The notes beneath the pieces were generated by a model that had not been told where the DNA came from, searched no databases, and was given only the letters and a program-made list of their open reading frames with translations. A stretch of 64,000 nucleotides of DNA, taken from contig JADGEB010000004.1 in assembly GCA_016744595.1 (NCBI GenBank), forward strand, positions 78,850 through 142,849. Reading direction: 5' to 3'. The translations under genes and the position numbers were made by a program. This document shows, one piece after another, positions 35,328-43,721 of this stretch. The stretch comes from Desulfuromusa sp. (GTDB taxonomy: Bacteria > Desulfobacterota > Desulfuromonadia > Desulfuromonadales > Geopsychrobacteraceae). Within the stretch, counting starts at the first letter, position 1. Each line of letters begins with the position of its first letter.

Positions 35328-36955
35328 CTGAGAAACTCCTTGATCTCGTCAAGTTCCATAGGTGCCAGCAGACTCGAATCAAACTGAAACTGGCTATCCT
35401 GTTGTTTTAGTTGATTAGCACGCTGCAGCACTGCAGCGCCAAAAAGTATATTATAGGCAACAGTTACAACTTTGCGTTGTGCAACATTCTCTAGAAAAGT
35501 ATCGCGTACCCATTCGTTGAATGCGCCCATTGCCGGACCACACCAAATTTGATAATCAATTTTTCGTGAAGCTTCGCCCCGATTGGCCCAAACGGGAGAT
35601 TGTCCTAGGTACCAACGAAAAACCAGAGCCATTTTATATTTAGGGTCAGCCTCTGCCTTTTCCACCTGACGGGGATCACGCACAGCAAAATAACTACGAG
35701 TCTGCCCCCAGACAGTCGCTAAGGGGGCACGGAAGAAAGTGTTTTCAAGTTTTTCACGTTCTGCAGCAGGGAGGTTGTCCATACTGTCATAAGCACGATA
35801 TAATTCGTAAAGCTTATGCGCCCGGATAGAAAACATGGTGCCGCGTTTGACAACCTGAACTTTGACTCCCATCTCGAACATATCACCTGAGGGTGCCATG
35901 GTAATATCTGCTTGGCGAGTTTCAGCCAACATTTTCCTGACTTCATCACAGGTGCCAGATTCAACGCAGGCCTGATTAACCGATCCAGTCACCAAATAAG
36001 CAGCACCCATTGAAAAGGCAGCTAAAGCAGAAGCTGGTGTTGAAATTCCCCCACCTAAGCCGACACGAAGCTTTTGGCGATAGGCATATTTTTGTTGAAA
36101 CTGCTCTTTTTGCGCCATTATTGTTGGAAACAACGATAGTGCCGGGCGGTTATCGGTGTGTCCACCAGAATCTGCTTCAACGGTAACGTCCTGTGCCACC
36201 GGAATTTCAGCAGCCATTTCAGCTTGTGCAGCGGACAGATAACCTGACTCGACCAGTCGGCGTAAATATTTTTCAGGTGGTGGTGCAAAAAAACGAGCTG
36301 CGACCTCCTCACGAGAAATTTTCGCAATAATCCGGTTTGGAGTAATAACCTCACCCACCTCATTACGATGAATACCATGGGTACAATAGCGAATAATTGG
36401 CAAGGTTAATGAGAGAAAAGCAGAGGCTTCAATAAGGCGAACTTCATGTTGAAGGTAAAGCTCAACGATAGCTTTTTCCAGCTCTGGCTCAGTAGGGCTG
36501 TGTATCAGATTAAAGCCAAACGGGATCCCTGATTGCTTCAAACTGGCAATGGCAATCTCAACCTCTTCTAAGCTCTGCCCGGCAGATCCAAAAAAACCAA
36601 GCATTCCCGCCCGTCCAAACTCCTGAGCCATTTTAACCGAACTGATTCCCTTCGCCATAGAGCCGCCAAGATAAGGGTAACTAATCCCATGATCCCGACA
36701 AAAAGCAGAATCACCAAGATGCTCCAATTCACAAGGAAGAACCATCCCGGAGAATATCTTTGCCGTCTGTTGATTTGGGGGGTCCATCGGCAAAGCACCG
36801 CAATACAACTTCGTTTCATCTTCATTATTCGACAAAAATAACGGCTGTCCAATGTAACGCAGTAGCGAAACGATATCGTTACTGGCTCCCATTTTTGCAC
36901 TTACAGGGAAAAATAAACCAACTCGAGCAGAAATGTTATTCATGGCGTCATTCAA
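35324..36955 (-). CDS. pfaD: PfaD-type enoyl reductase (FMN, nitronate-monooxygenase-like)
   Basis: This 543-residue trans-acting enoyl reductase belongs to the PfaD family of TIM-barrel flavoproteins. Recognisable parts are YLGGSMAKGISSVKM, GFFGSAGQSLEEVE, GIPFGFNLIHSP, EADSGGHTDNRPALSL and the FMN-phosphate region GLGGGISTPASALAAF...YLVTGSVNQAC. It reduces selected double bonds during Pfa chain extension. GAGG precedes the ATG. It is the first gene of the Pfa set, 33 bases behind ispH, and overlaps pfaA by ATGA. Confidence 0.95.
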   Translation of the reverse strand: MNDAMNNISARVGLFFPVSAKMGASNDIVSLLRYIGQPLFLSNNEDETKLYCGALPMDPPNQQTAKIFSGMVLPCELEHLGDSAFCRDHGISYPYLGGSMAKGISSVKMAQEFGRAGMLGFFGSAGQSLEEVEIAIASLKQSGIPFGFNLIHSPTEPELEKAIVELYLQHEVRLIEASAFLSLTLPIIRYCTHGIHRNEVGEVITPNRIIAKISREEVAARFFAPPPEKYLRRLVESGYLSAAQAEMAAEIPVAQDVTVEADSGGHTDNRPALSLFPTIMAQKEQFQQKYAYRQKLRVGLGGGISTPASALAAFSMGAAYLVTGSVNQACVESGTCDEVRKMLAETRQADITMAPSGDMFEMGVKVQVVKRGTMFSIRAHKLYELYRAYDSMDNLPAAEREKLENTFFRAPLATVWGQTRSYFAVRDPRQVEKAEADPKYKMALVFRWYLGQSPVWANRGEASRKIDYQIWCGPAMGAFNEWVRDTFLENVAQRKVVTVAYNILFGAAVLQRANQLKQQDSQFQFDSSLLAPMELDEIKEFLS

Positions 36956-36988
36956 ATCCTCACTCCTGGCTAATTACAAAAAAAATCT

Positions 36989-37840
36989 TTAAAGGGATTC
37001 CAAAACAGCCTGAATCTCATCAACTATCTTTTTTGGTGTCGAAGCCCCTGCAGTTAAGCCAATTTTCTGGAATTGTCGCAATTTGTCCAGAGGCAATTCA
37101 TCTGCTGTTTCAACATGTAGTGCCGCTGTGCCACTGGTTTCTACCACCTGAGTTAAACGCCTGGTGTTGCTACTATTATAACCACCAACAACAATGACAA
37201 AATCAGATTTGTCAGCAATTTTAGTCGCCTCGCCCTGGCGCATTCTAGTTGCATTACAAATTGTATCAAGAACAACCAGATCAAGACCTTTACGTTTTGA
37301 CAGGTCACGACTGATGGCATCAAAAACGTGCTTATCCTGAGTCGTTTGTGCCGCAAGGCAATACTTAAGATCAGGATTAAGATCACATTTTTGACATTCT
37401 TCAAGACTGTCAAATACCACTGTATCCCCGGGAGTATAGCTCAACAAACATTTAACTTCAGGGTGAGTTTCCTCACCAAAAAGAAGAAGAACCCGGCCTT
37501 TGTCAGTATTCTCTTCAATCAACAGGCAGGCATCTTTCACCTTTGGACAAGTCGCATCGATGACATGTATCCCACGTTGAGACAAAGAGAGTTGTACTTG
37601 TTTGGTGATGCCGTGCGCACGTATTACAACGATTGAGCCAGAAGGAATATCTTCAGGGCACTCAGCGGTAATAACCCCTTTTTCAGCATACTCAGCTACA
37701 ACCTGGGGATTGTGAATAATTGAACCGAGAATATAAATATCTCCAGAGACATCATTCTTCTCAATAATATCATCCAACTTGTGCAATGCCAGACTGACCC
37801 CCATGCAGAAACCAGCACTTTTGGCGCGAATAAACTCCAT
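36989..37840 (-). CDS. ispH: 4-hydroxy-3-methylbut-2-enyl diphosphate reductase
   Basis: This [4Fe-4S] enzyme is the last step of the MEP isoprenoid pathway, making IPP and DMAPP. The start at 37840 (MEFIRAKSAGFCMGV) has GAGG in front and gives 283 residues. An upstream in-frame start at 37888 adds an unlikely leader. Cluster cysteines appear in AGFCMGV, DATCPKVKDAC and CNATRMRQGEA, and the HGI and GG.NSSNT motifs are present. Only 33 bases separate it from pfaD. There is a U-rich stretch but no clear hairpin, so read-through into the pfa block is likely. Confidence 0.96.
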   Translation of the reverse strand: MEFIRAKSAGFCMGVSLALHKLDDIIEKNDVSGDIYILGSIIHNPQVVAEYAEKGVITAECPEDIPSGSIVVIRAHGITKQVQLSLSQRGIHVIDATCPKVKDACLLIEENTDKGRVLLLFGEETHPEVKCLLSYTPGDTVVFDSLEECQKCDLNPDLKYCLAAQTTQDKHVFDAISRDLSKRKGLDLVVLDTICNATRMRQGEATKIADKSDFVIVVGGYNSSNTRRLTQVVETSGTAALHVETADELPLDKLRQFQKIGLTAGASTPKKIVDEIQAVLESL

Positions 37841-37882
37841 CAAATACCTCGACAAAAAACTTGGATTTATGTTCCACAAACT

Positions 37883-37895
37883 TGACATTTTGTCA
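37883..37895. promoter_or_regulatory. inverted repeat upstream of ispH-pfa (candidate operator)
   Basis: TGACATTTTGTCA has perfect 5-bp arms around TTT and sits 43 bases before the ispH ATG. It is in the region where a promoter for ispH and perhaps the whole lipid block should be. No regulator is assigned. Confidence 0.3.
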
Positions 37896-37974
37896 TTAAA
37901 CAGTTTCCCAAATCAAGGCTTTTAAGGGAATTTATGCTGTCGCGGGGCGGTTTAATATCCGATATATACAAAAA

Positions 37975-38005
37975 AAAAGACCAGATCTAAATGATCTGGT
38001 CTTTT
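37975..38005 (-). terminator. terminator after tRNA-Gly
   Basis: A 13-bp perfect stem (37975-37987 with 37993-38005) has a 5-base loop and a long U run on the minus strand. Confidence 0.9.
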
Positions 38006-38014
38006 GAATTTTAA

Positions 38015-38089
<75 letters not shown>

Positions 38090-38166
38090 TCAGAAAGCCC
38101 GCTGTGACGAGCGGATGTATGTATAGCAAAACGGTTAAACGAGTGTCAATAAAAAATTTGGTATAT

Positions 38167-38754
38167 CTATTTTGCAAAAACTTTAAAAAACTTCACAAAA
38201 TAATCGATTCCCGACCAAACAGTCAGAAACAGTGAAATATAGAAGACAAAGATACCGGCATTATGGAGTGACGGATAGAGAAAATCATATTGAACACCAA
38301 AAAACCAGTAATAACGGTAATGCAACAATAGTCCAACAATAGCAATCATTTGGAAAATAGTTTTGTATTTCCCAAGATCGCTTGCCGCAATAACAATCCC
38401 TTCTGATGAAGCTATAGAGCGGATACCAGAAACAATAAGCTCTCTGGCAAGAATCACCAAAACCGCCCACGCCGGGACCCGACCTAAAGGAATCAACATA
38501 ATCAAAGCTGCCATAACAATCAGTTTATCGGCTAATGGGTCTAAGAATTTGCCAAGAATCGTCACGATGCCCCACTTACGTGCTAGATAACCATCTAACC
38601 AGTCGGTAATCGATGCAGCAGTAAAGACAAAGGCGGCCCAGAAACAGCTTTCCCTTGACTCAAACAGTAACAAGAAAACAACAACTGGAACCGCTGCAAT
38701 TCGAGACAGGGTCAGGATGTTCGGTAAATTTAGTAGCTTAACGTCACGAGCCAT
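38167..38754 (-). CDS. pgsA: CDP-diacylglycerol-glycerol-3-phosphate 3-phosphatidyltransferase
   Basis: This 195-residue membrane enzyme makes phosphatidylglycerol phosphate from CDP-diacylglycerol. The CDP-alcohol phosphotransferase motif is complete: DWLDGYLARKWG, then GKFLDPLADKL at about residues 45-75, with the expected Asp/Gly/Arg spacing. Several TM helices follow. It overlaps the upstream transglycosylase gene by one base, and tRNA-Gly follows downstream. Length and start (MARDVKLLNLPNILTLSR) are typical. Confidence 0.95.
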   Translation of the reverse strand: MARDVKLLNLPNILTLSRIAAVPVVVFLLLFESRESCFWAAFVFTAASITDWLDGYLARKWGIVTILGKFLDPLADKLIVMAALIMLIPLGRVPAWAVLVILARELIVSGIRSIASSEGIVIAASDLGKYKTIFQMIAIVGLLLHYRYYWFFGVQYDFLYPSLHNAGIFVFYISLFLTVWSGIDYFVKFFKVFAK

Positions 38755-39329
38755 CAGAGAGAATCCTTTGAGCGTGAGTAAAAATCAAAATAATGCTTGA
38801 CCCGCTTGACGTAATTTTGAGTTTCCTCAAATGGTGGGATGCCGCCATATCTACGCACAGTACCCGGACCAGCATTATAAGCTGCTAGTGCATAATCCAG
38901 ATTCAGGTCAAAAGAATCAAGCATTTTACGCAAATAAAATGATCCCCCATAAATTGAATCGGAAGGATCAAATGGGTTTTTAACGCCGATTTCTCGAGCT
39001 GTCTCTGGCATAAGCTGCATCAACCCCTGGGCACCTTTGCTTGATACAACCTGCGGATTAAAATCACTTTCAACTTTAATGACCGCTTTTATCAGTGAAC
39101 TGTCGAGTTTGAATTTCTGTGCAAAATGGGTAATAAGTGATTCCAACTGGTATGTTTGCCCTTCCCTCCGATAGAATCGAAACTTATTATTCGTTGGAAC
39201 ATTTGTATAATGAACCCGTCCATACTTATCAACATGGCGGTATATGCCAGCATGTCCAAATGTTGGGACAAGTAAGAAAATCAACAGAACAATAATTGGT
39301 ATTGCGCGACTAATAACAAACATGAGCAT
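38754..39329 (-). CDS. lytic transglycosylase (SLT domain, DUF4124-like N terminus)
   Basis: This 191-residue exported protein has a signal helix at about 8-26. A short DUF4124-like stretch follows (YRHVDKYGRVHYTNVPTNNK). The SLT lysozyme-like domain has catalytic glutamate in KVESDFNPQVVSSKGAQGLM, then QLMPETAREIGV and YALAAYNAGPGTVRRYGG. It cleaves peptidoglycan glycan strands to anhydromuropeptides. It is the first gene of a two-gene unit with pgsA and is divergent from nadB. Confidence 0.93.
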   Translation of the reverse strand: MLMFVISRAIPIIVLLIFLLVPTFGHAGIYRHVDKYGRVHYTNVPTNNKFRFYRREGQTYQLESLITHFAQKFKLDSSLIKAVIKVESDFNPQVVSSKGAQGLMQLMPETAREIGVKNPFDPSDSIYGGSFYLRKMLDSFDLNLDYALAAYNAGPGTVRRYGGIPPFEETQNYVKRVKHYFDFYSRSKDSL

Positions 39330-39412
39330 TTTATAACCTTTACCTTTTCATCGTGTCAAGCAGAGCTTAGTGGTTTATCCAGCATTTTCCTATCTATGCA
39401 AGGCCATCATAC

Positions 39413-39441
39413 TTGACAACATTGAAACTGAAACAGATAAT
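39413..39441 (+). promoter_or_regulatory. sigma-70 promoter of nadB
   Basis: TTGACA (39413-39418), a 17-base spacer and GATAAT (39436-39441). It lies inside the upstream extension of the nadB frame (open from 39370). The real translation start must therefore be downstream, at 39511 or 39520. Confidence 0.7.
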
Positions 39442-39519
39442 GCCGACCAGTTCATTCCTCAACCAACTTGCCCCGGTGAGTTTTCAATAATTCCCGGTCA
39501 AAACAGATGGATGCTATTT

Positions 39520-41154
39520 ATGAAAATCACAACTGATTTCCTCATTATTGGTACCGGAATTGCTGGCCTCTCCTACGCTTTAAAAGTTGCTGATCATGGT
39601 ACTGTTTCTCTGATTACAAAGCGTGACATTGATATTACTGCAACCCAGTTAGCTCAGGGTGGAATAGCAGCTGTTTTCTCTGATGAAGACAGTTTTGCTT
39701 CCCATACAGAAGATACCATGGTCGCCGGAGCCTATCTTTCAGACCCGGAAGTTGTCGATCAAGTCGTCGAAGCCGGTCCCCAAGCGATTCATGACCTGAT
39801 CGATTGGGGCGTTAACTTCAGCCGCAATGCAGATAAACGATACGACCTGACACGCGAAGGCGGCCATTCACATCGGCGGATCCTCCATGCCAAAGACGCA
39901 ACCGGCCTTGAAATTGAGCGGGCTCTGGTTGATGCGGCACTCAAACATCCAAATATTACTCTCTACCAACACCACATTGCGGTAGATCTCATTACCAAAA
40001 GTAAAGTCTTACATAAAGATATCGATCAGAATAGTTGCCTTGGAGCATATATTCTTGACATAAAAAACAAGGAGGTTCTCACCTTTGGTGCGCAATTTAC
40101 CGTGCTGGCAACCGGTGGAGCAGGAAAGGTTTATTTTTATACCTGCAACCCGGATATTGCGACGGGTGATGGAATGGCTATTGGTTGGCGTGCCGGAGCC
40201 GATGTTGCCAACATGGAGTTTATGCAGTTTCACCCAACAACTCTTTATCATCCTCTTGCCAAATCGTTCTTGATTTCAGAAGCGGTTCGTGGAGAAGGTG
40301 GAATCCTAAAGCGTGCTGATGGTTATGCATTCATGCCCGACTATCATGAGTTAAAAGATCTAGCGCCACGTGATATTGTTGCCAGAGCCATCGATAGTGA
40401 AATGAAAAAAACGGGTGCTGATAGTGTGTTTCTTGATATTACCCACAAGGGTTCCGCTTTTATCAAACATCATTTTCCAATGATTCACGAAACCTGCCTT
40501 GGTTTCGGTATTGACATGACCAAGGAACCCATCCCAGTTGTACCAGCAACCCACTACCTTTGTGGTGGACTGAGTACAGATGCTGCAGGAGAAACAAATA
40601 TTCGCAACCTGTTTGCTATTGGTGAGGTGGCCTGTACCGGTCTCCACGGCGCAAATCGCCTGGCCAGCAACAGCCTTCTCGAAGGGGTTGTATTCGCTAA
40701 AAAAGCTGCTGAGATTTCATTGTCACGTCTTGGCGAACAACCGCCTCAAAACCTGTCCGTTCCTCCTTGGGACTGTGGTAACGCAACCGATAGCGATGAA
40801 GAGGTTATTGTTGCTCACAATTGGGATGAAATCCGCCGCTGCATGTGGAACTATGTCGGCATTGTTCGCTCAGACAAACGATTGCAGCGGGCGATGAATC
40901 GGATTCTACTGATTCAAAAAGAAATTGACCAATACTACTGGGATTTTCTGCTGACCTCTGATCTGATTGAACTGCGTAACATTACAACTGTCGCCAGATT
41001 AATTGTTCAAAGCGCTTTGTCACGTCATGAAAGTCGTGGCCTACATTACACAATTGACCATCCTGAACGGGATGATATTAACTTTCAACATGACACAATA
41101 ATACCTGGCGCCACCATTCAAACAAAAGATAATCATCAAGATTTTGAATTATAG
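39520..41154 (+). CDS. nadB: L-aspartate oxidase
   Basis: This flavoenzyme oxidises aspartate to iminoaspartate, the first step of NAD synthesis. From MKITTDFLIIGTGIAGLSYA it is 544 residues, close to the usual 540. FAD contacts are GTGIAGLSYAL, TQLAQGGIAAVF and the C-terminal GEVACTGLHGANRLASNSLLEG. REGGHSHRRILHAKDATG and the EFMQFHPTTLY region are typical. A start at 39511 is also possible. The frame runs open from 39370, but a good promoter falls inside that stretch. A chorismate mutase gene follows after 2 bases. No nadA or nadC is in the window. Confidence 0.93.
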   Translation: MKITTDFLIIGTGIAGLSYALKVADHGTVSLITKRDIDITATQLAQGGIAAVFSDEDSFASHTEDTMVAGAYLSDPEVVDQVVEAGPQAIHDLIDWGVNFSRNADKRYDLTREGGHSHRRILHAKDATGLEIERALVDAALKHPNITLYQHHIAVDLITKSKVLHKDIDQNSCLGAYILDIKNKEVLTFGAQFTVLATGGAGKVYFYTCNPDIATGDGMAIGWRAGADVANMEFMQFHPTTLYHPLAKSFLISEAVRGEGGILKRADGYAFMPDYHELKDLAPRDIVARAIDSEMKKTGADSVFLDITHKGSAFIKHHFPMIHETCLGFGIDMTKEPIPVVPATHYLCGGLSTDAAGETNIRNLFAIGEVACTGLHGANRLASNSLLEGVVFAKKAAEISLSRLGEQPPQNLSVPPWDCGNATDSDEEVIVAHNWDEIRRCMWNYVGIVRSDKRLQRAMNRILLIQKEIDQYYWDFLLTSDLIELRNITTVARLIVQSALSRHESRGLHYTIDHPERDDINFQHDTIIPGATIQTKDNHQDFEL

Positions 41155-41156
41155 GG

Positions 41157-41441
41157 GTGAATATTTTGGATATCGATACAATCCGGATAAAAATTAATCA
41201 ACTTGATAGTGAGCTGTTACGCATATTCAACGAGCGAGCGGCATTAGCTTTAGAAATTGGTGAAGTAAAAAAACAACTTGATTTACCAATTTATGATCCT
41301 AAGCGGGAAAAATTAATTTTTGAACGAATTCAGAAAGCAAATAACGGACCTCTTGATAACTCAGCCATTATCCGCTTATTTGAGCGAGTGATTGACGAAA
41401 GCCGTAGTCTGGAACGGACACACACGAAAGGGAGTCGCTAA
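41157..41441 (+). CDS. chorismate mutase, AroQ type
   Basis: This 94-residue all-helical enzyme converts chorismate to prephenate. The N-terminal DIDTIRIKINQLDSELLRIFNERAALALEIGEVK and the DPKREKLIFERIQ helix match AroQ. The arginine and lysine residues expected in the active site are present (about R8, R26, K37, R48). The start is GTG, directly after nadB. A stand-alone DAHP-synthase regulatory domain follows after one base, which may form a feedback-sensing complex with it. Confidence 0.88.
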   Translation: MNILDIDTIRIKINQLDSELLRIFNERAALALEIGEVKKQLDLPIYDPKREKLIFERIQKANNGPLDNSAIIRLFERVIDESRSLERTHTKGSR

Positions 41442-41442
41442 A

Positions 41443-41652
41443 ATGCTTGTCATTATGAAAAGGAAAGCAACTGAAGATAATCTGGAGCAGGTCAAGCAAT
41501 TCCTGGTTGAGCAAGATTGCGATTTTCATCAATCTACCGGAGCTGATCGAATTATTCTTGGGGTCGTTGGTGACACCAGTCGAATCAACTGTGATCAACT
41601 AAAAGACATTCCAGGGGTACTGGATCTCTACTCTATTCCCAATGAAGAATAG
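41443..41652 (+). CDS. stand-alone DAHP-synthase N-terminal (FIRST/ACT-like) domain
   Basis: This 69-residue protein (MLVIMKRKATEDNLEQVK...) resembles the ferredoxin-like N-terminal extension of one class of DAHP synthases. It shows the pattern ..VIMK..AT...VE....D/FH.S.GADR.ILGVVGDTS. It ends where the catalytic barrel would begin, and no barrel sequence follows: a stop and then a GC-rich hairpin. GGGAG precedes the ATG. It is either a split regulatory subunit or the stub left after loss of aroF. Its frame is intact with a clean start and stop, which favours function. Confidence 0.65.
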   Translation: MLVIMKRKATEDNLEQVKQFLVEQDCDFHQSTGADRIILGVVGDTSRINCDQLKDIPGVLDLYSIPNEE

Positions 41653-41671
41653 GGCGCAGCAAGCGGCGCCC
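41652..41671. repeat. GC-rich hairpin after the nadB operon
   Basis: GGGCGC (41652-41657) pairs with GCGCCC (41666-41671) and begins at the stop codon of the small DAHP-like gene. There is no U run, so it is either a REP-like element or a weak terminator between convergent genes. Confidence 0.45.
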
Positions 41672-41681
41672 CTACCGTAAT

Positions 41682-42233
41682 CTAACCGACAACTTCAGAT
41701 TTAGTAAACACCGTCCGGAGAACCTGCCCTGCCCCTTCAATCGCTTCACGTGCCCCTTCTTCACGATCAACCAGAGTGACAATTCCAACCACCTCAAGTC
41801 CTTCTTCTTGTGCCCGCTCAACAGCCTTCATTGAAGAACCGCCAGTTGTTGTCACGTCTTCAACAATAACAACCCGGGAACCTGGCGGCAAATTTTTACG
41901 TCCTTCCAGCCATTGACCGGTTCCATGCCCTTTAGGCTCTTTACGGATAATAAAGGCATGAACACTGCTTCCGTCGAGCTGTGCAGCTATAGACGTTGCA
42001 GTAGCAATTGGATCTGCACCAAGGGTCAACCCGCCGACCCCATCAATTGGCTCATCAAACTTCTTAACTTCAGCCCAAAAAGCCTGACCGACAAGCAACC
42101 CACCGCGTGAATGTAAAGCTGTCTGTTTTCCATCAAAATAAAAATTACTTTTCCGGCCAGAGGCTAAAGTGACTTCACGCTCTTCGTATGATAACTCACA
42201 AATAATCGCTTTTAATTCTTCCTTAACACTCAT
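41682..42233 (-). CDS. pyrE: orotate phosphoribosyltransferase
   Basis: This 183-residue type I phosphoribosyltransferase joins orotate and PRPP to form OMP in pyrimidine synthesis. The PRPP loop is RVVIVEDVTTTGGSSMKAVE. LASGRKSNFYFDGKQT near residue 25 and GVGGLTLGADPIATA are family features. It lies 54 bases behind purF, at the end of a purine cluster, so purine and pyrimidine genes may be co-transcribed. Confidence 0.95.
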   Translation of the reverse strand: MSVKEELKAIICELSYEEREVTLASGRKSNFYFDGKQTALHSRGGLLVGQAFWAEVKKFDEPIDGVGGLTLGADPIATATSIAAQLDGSSVHAFIIRKEPKGHGTGQWLEGRKNLPPGSRVVIVEDVTTTGGSSMKAVERAQEEGLEVVGIVTLVDREEGAREAIEGAGQVLRTVFTKSEVVG

Positions 42234-42287
42234 CGACTCACTCCTTGAAATAACTTTAAATGAAAATACCTAAAAAGCTGATTTATA

Positions 42288-43697
42288 TCAAAAAAGTCCC
42301 AATTGGCTACTGTCTGTCAAACGTGGAAATTTGACTGGATAATTGCCACTGAAACAAGCATCACAAAAATCTAGTTTATGATCACCAAATTGTTCCAAGG
42401 CAGCGTGTAAACCTTTCAAGTTCAAATAACAAAGGCTATCAGCAGTAACATATCGAGTAATTTCCTCAATACTATGCGAAGCTGAGATAAGTTCTTTCCG
42501 AGAAGGGGTATCAATGCCATAGAAACAAGGATAGCTGGTTGGTGGACTGGAAATCCGTAAATGGACTTCCTTAGCACCAGCATTACGAATCATCTTAACA
42601 ATTTTTCGAGAAGTGGTACCCCGCACAATTGAATCATCGACAACGACAACACGCTTTCCTTCTATAATCTCGCGAACCGGATTGAGCTTTAACTTAACAC
42701 CAAAATGTCGGATGGCTTGTTGCGGCTCAATAAAAGTTCGCCCAACATAATGATTTCGGATTAAGCCTAACTCGAACGGCAGCCCGGCTTCTTCAGCAAA
42801 GCCCATCGCGGCGGGAACCCCCGAATCTGGAACAGCAATCACCAAATCCGCATCAACTGGGTACTGACGCGCCAACTGTCGACCAAATTCTTTACGTACC
42901 GGATACACCATCCGATTAAAAATACGACTATCGGGGCGGGCAAAATAGATGTACTCAAAAATACAAGGAGTGTTGCGTACCTTTTCCTTAAAGGGAAAAT
43001 AAGATTTCATTCCAATCTTATCGACTACAATCATCTCTCCCGGTTCAATCTCACGAATATATTCAGCTTCTATCAGGTCAAAAGCGCACGATTCAGATGA
43101 AACCACGTAAGCACCATCTAATTTACCAAGGCTCAGGGGCCGGAATCCACTTGGGTCACGGACCGCAATCAGTCGCGTTTCAGTCAGAAAAGCGAGACTA
43201 TAGGCTCCCTTGACCTGTTGTAGAGACTCGCAAACTCGTTCTACCAGAGAATCTGATTGAGCCCTGGCTATCAGATGGATAATCGTTTCGGTATCGGCAG
43301 TGGTTGAAAAGATAGAACCGCTTTTCTCCAAGTCATGACGCAACTCAGGAGCGTTCACAAGATTGCCATTGTGAGCAACAGCAATACTGCCTCTTGAATA
43401 ATCGACCATAATCGGCTGACAGTTTTTCATGTCATTGCCGCCAGCAGTTGAATAGCGAACATGACCTATTGCCGAACGACCCGGCAGTTTAGCAAAAACA
43501 TCATCCCGTTTAAAAACGTCAGCAACCAGTCCCATACCGAGGTGAGCCTTGAGGTGCATGCCGTCTGAAGAAACAATACCGCAACTTTCCTGGCCTCTGT
43601 GTTGCAATGCATAGAGACCTAGATAGGCAAGATTAGCAGCTTCTGGGTGGCCGAAAATTCCGAACACGCCACATTCATCATGGAGTTTATCAAACAT
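42288..43697 (-). CDS. purF: amidophosphoribosyltransferase
   Basis: The first committed step of purine synthesis, PRPP plus glutamine to phosphoribosylamine. From ATG 43697 it is 469 residues. A short propeptide (MFDKLHDE) precedes the catalytic Cys of [13 protein letters not shown], as in Bacillus-type enzymes. The PRPP motif is [16 protein letters not shown]. Cysteines in PCFYGID and [11 protein letters not shown] fit the iron-sulfur-cluster form. AAGGAG lies 12 bases before the ATG, and a TTG at 43706 is a possible alternative. It follows purQ after 24 bases. Confidence 0.95.
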   Translation of the reverse strand: MFDKLHDECGVFGIFGHPEAANLAYLGLYALQHRGQESCGIVSSDGMHLKAHLGMGLVADVFKRDDVFAKLPGRSAIGHVRYSTAGGNDMKNCQPIMVDYSRGSIAVAHNGNLVNAPELRHDLEKSGSIFSTTADTETIIHLIARAQSDSLVERVCESLQQVKGAYSLAFLTETRLIAVRDPSGFRPLSLGKLDGAYVVSSESCAFDLIEAEYIREIEPGEMIVVDKIGMKSYFPFKEKVRNTPCIFEYIYFARPDSRIFNRMVYPVRKEFGRQLARQYPVDADLVIAVPDSGVPAAMGFAEEAGLPFELGLIRNHYVGRTFIEPQQAIRHFGVKLKLNPVREIIEGKRVVVVDDSIVRGTTSRKIVKMIRNAGAKEVHLRISSPPTSYPCFYGIDTPSRKELISASHSIEEITRYVTADSLCYLNLKGLHAALEQFGDHKLDFCDACFSGNYPVKFPRLTDSSQLGLF

Positions 43698-43721
43698 GAA
43701 TAGCAATGACTCCTTAGTTGA

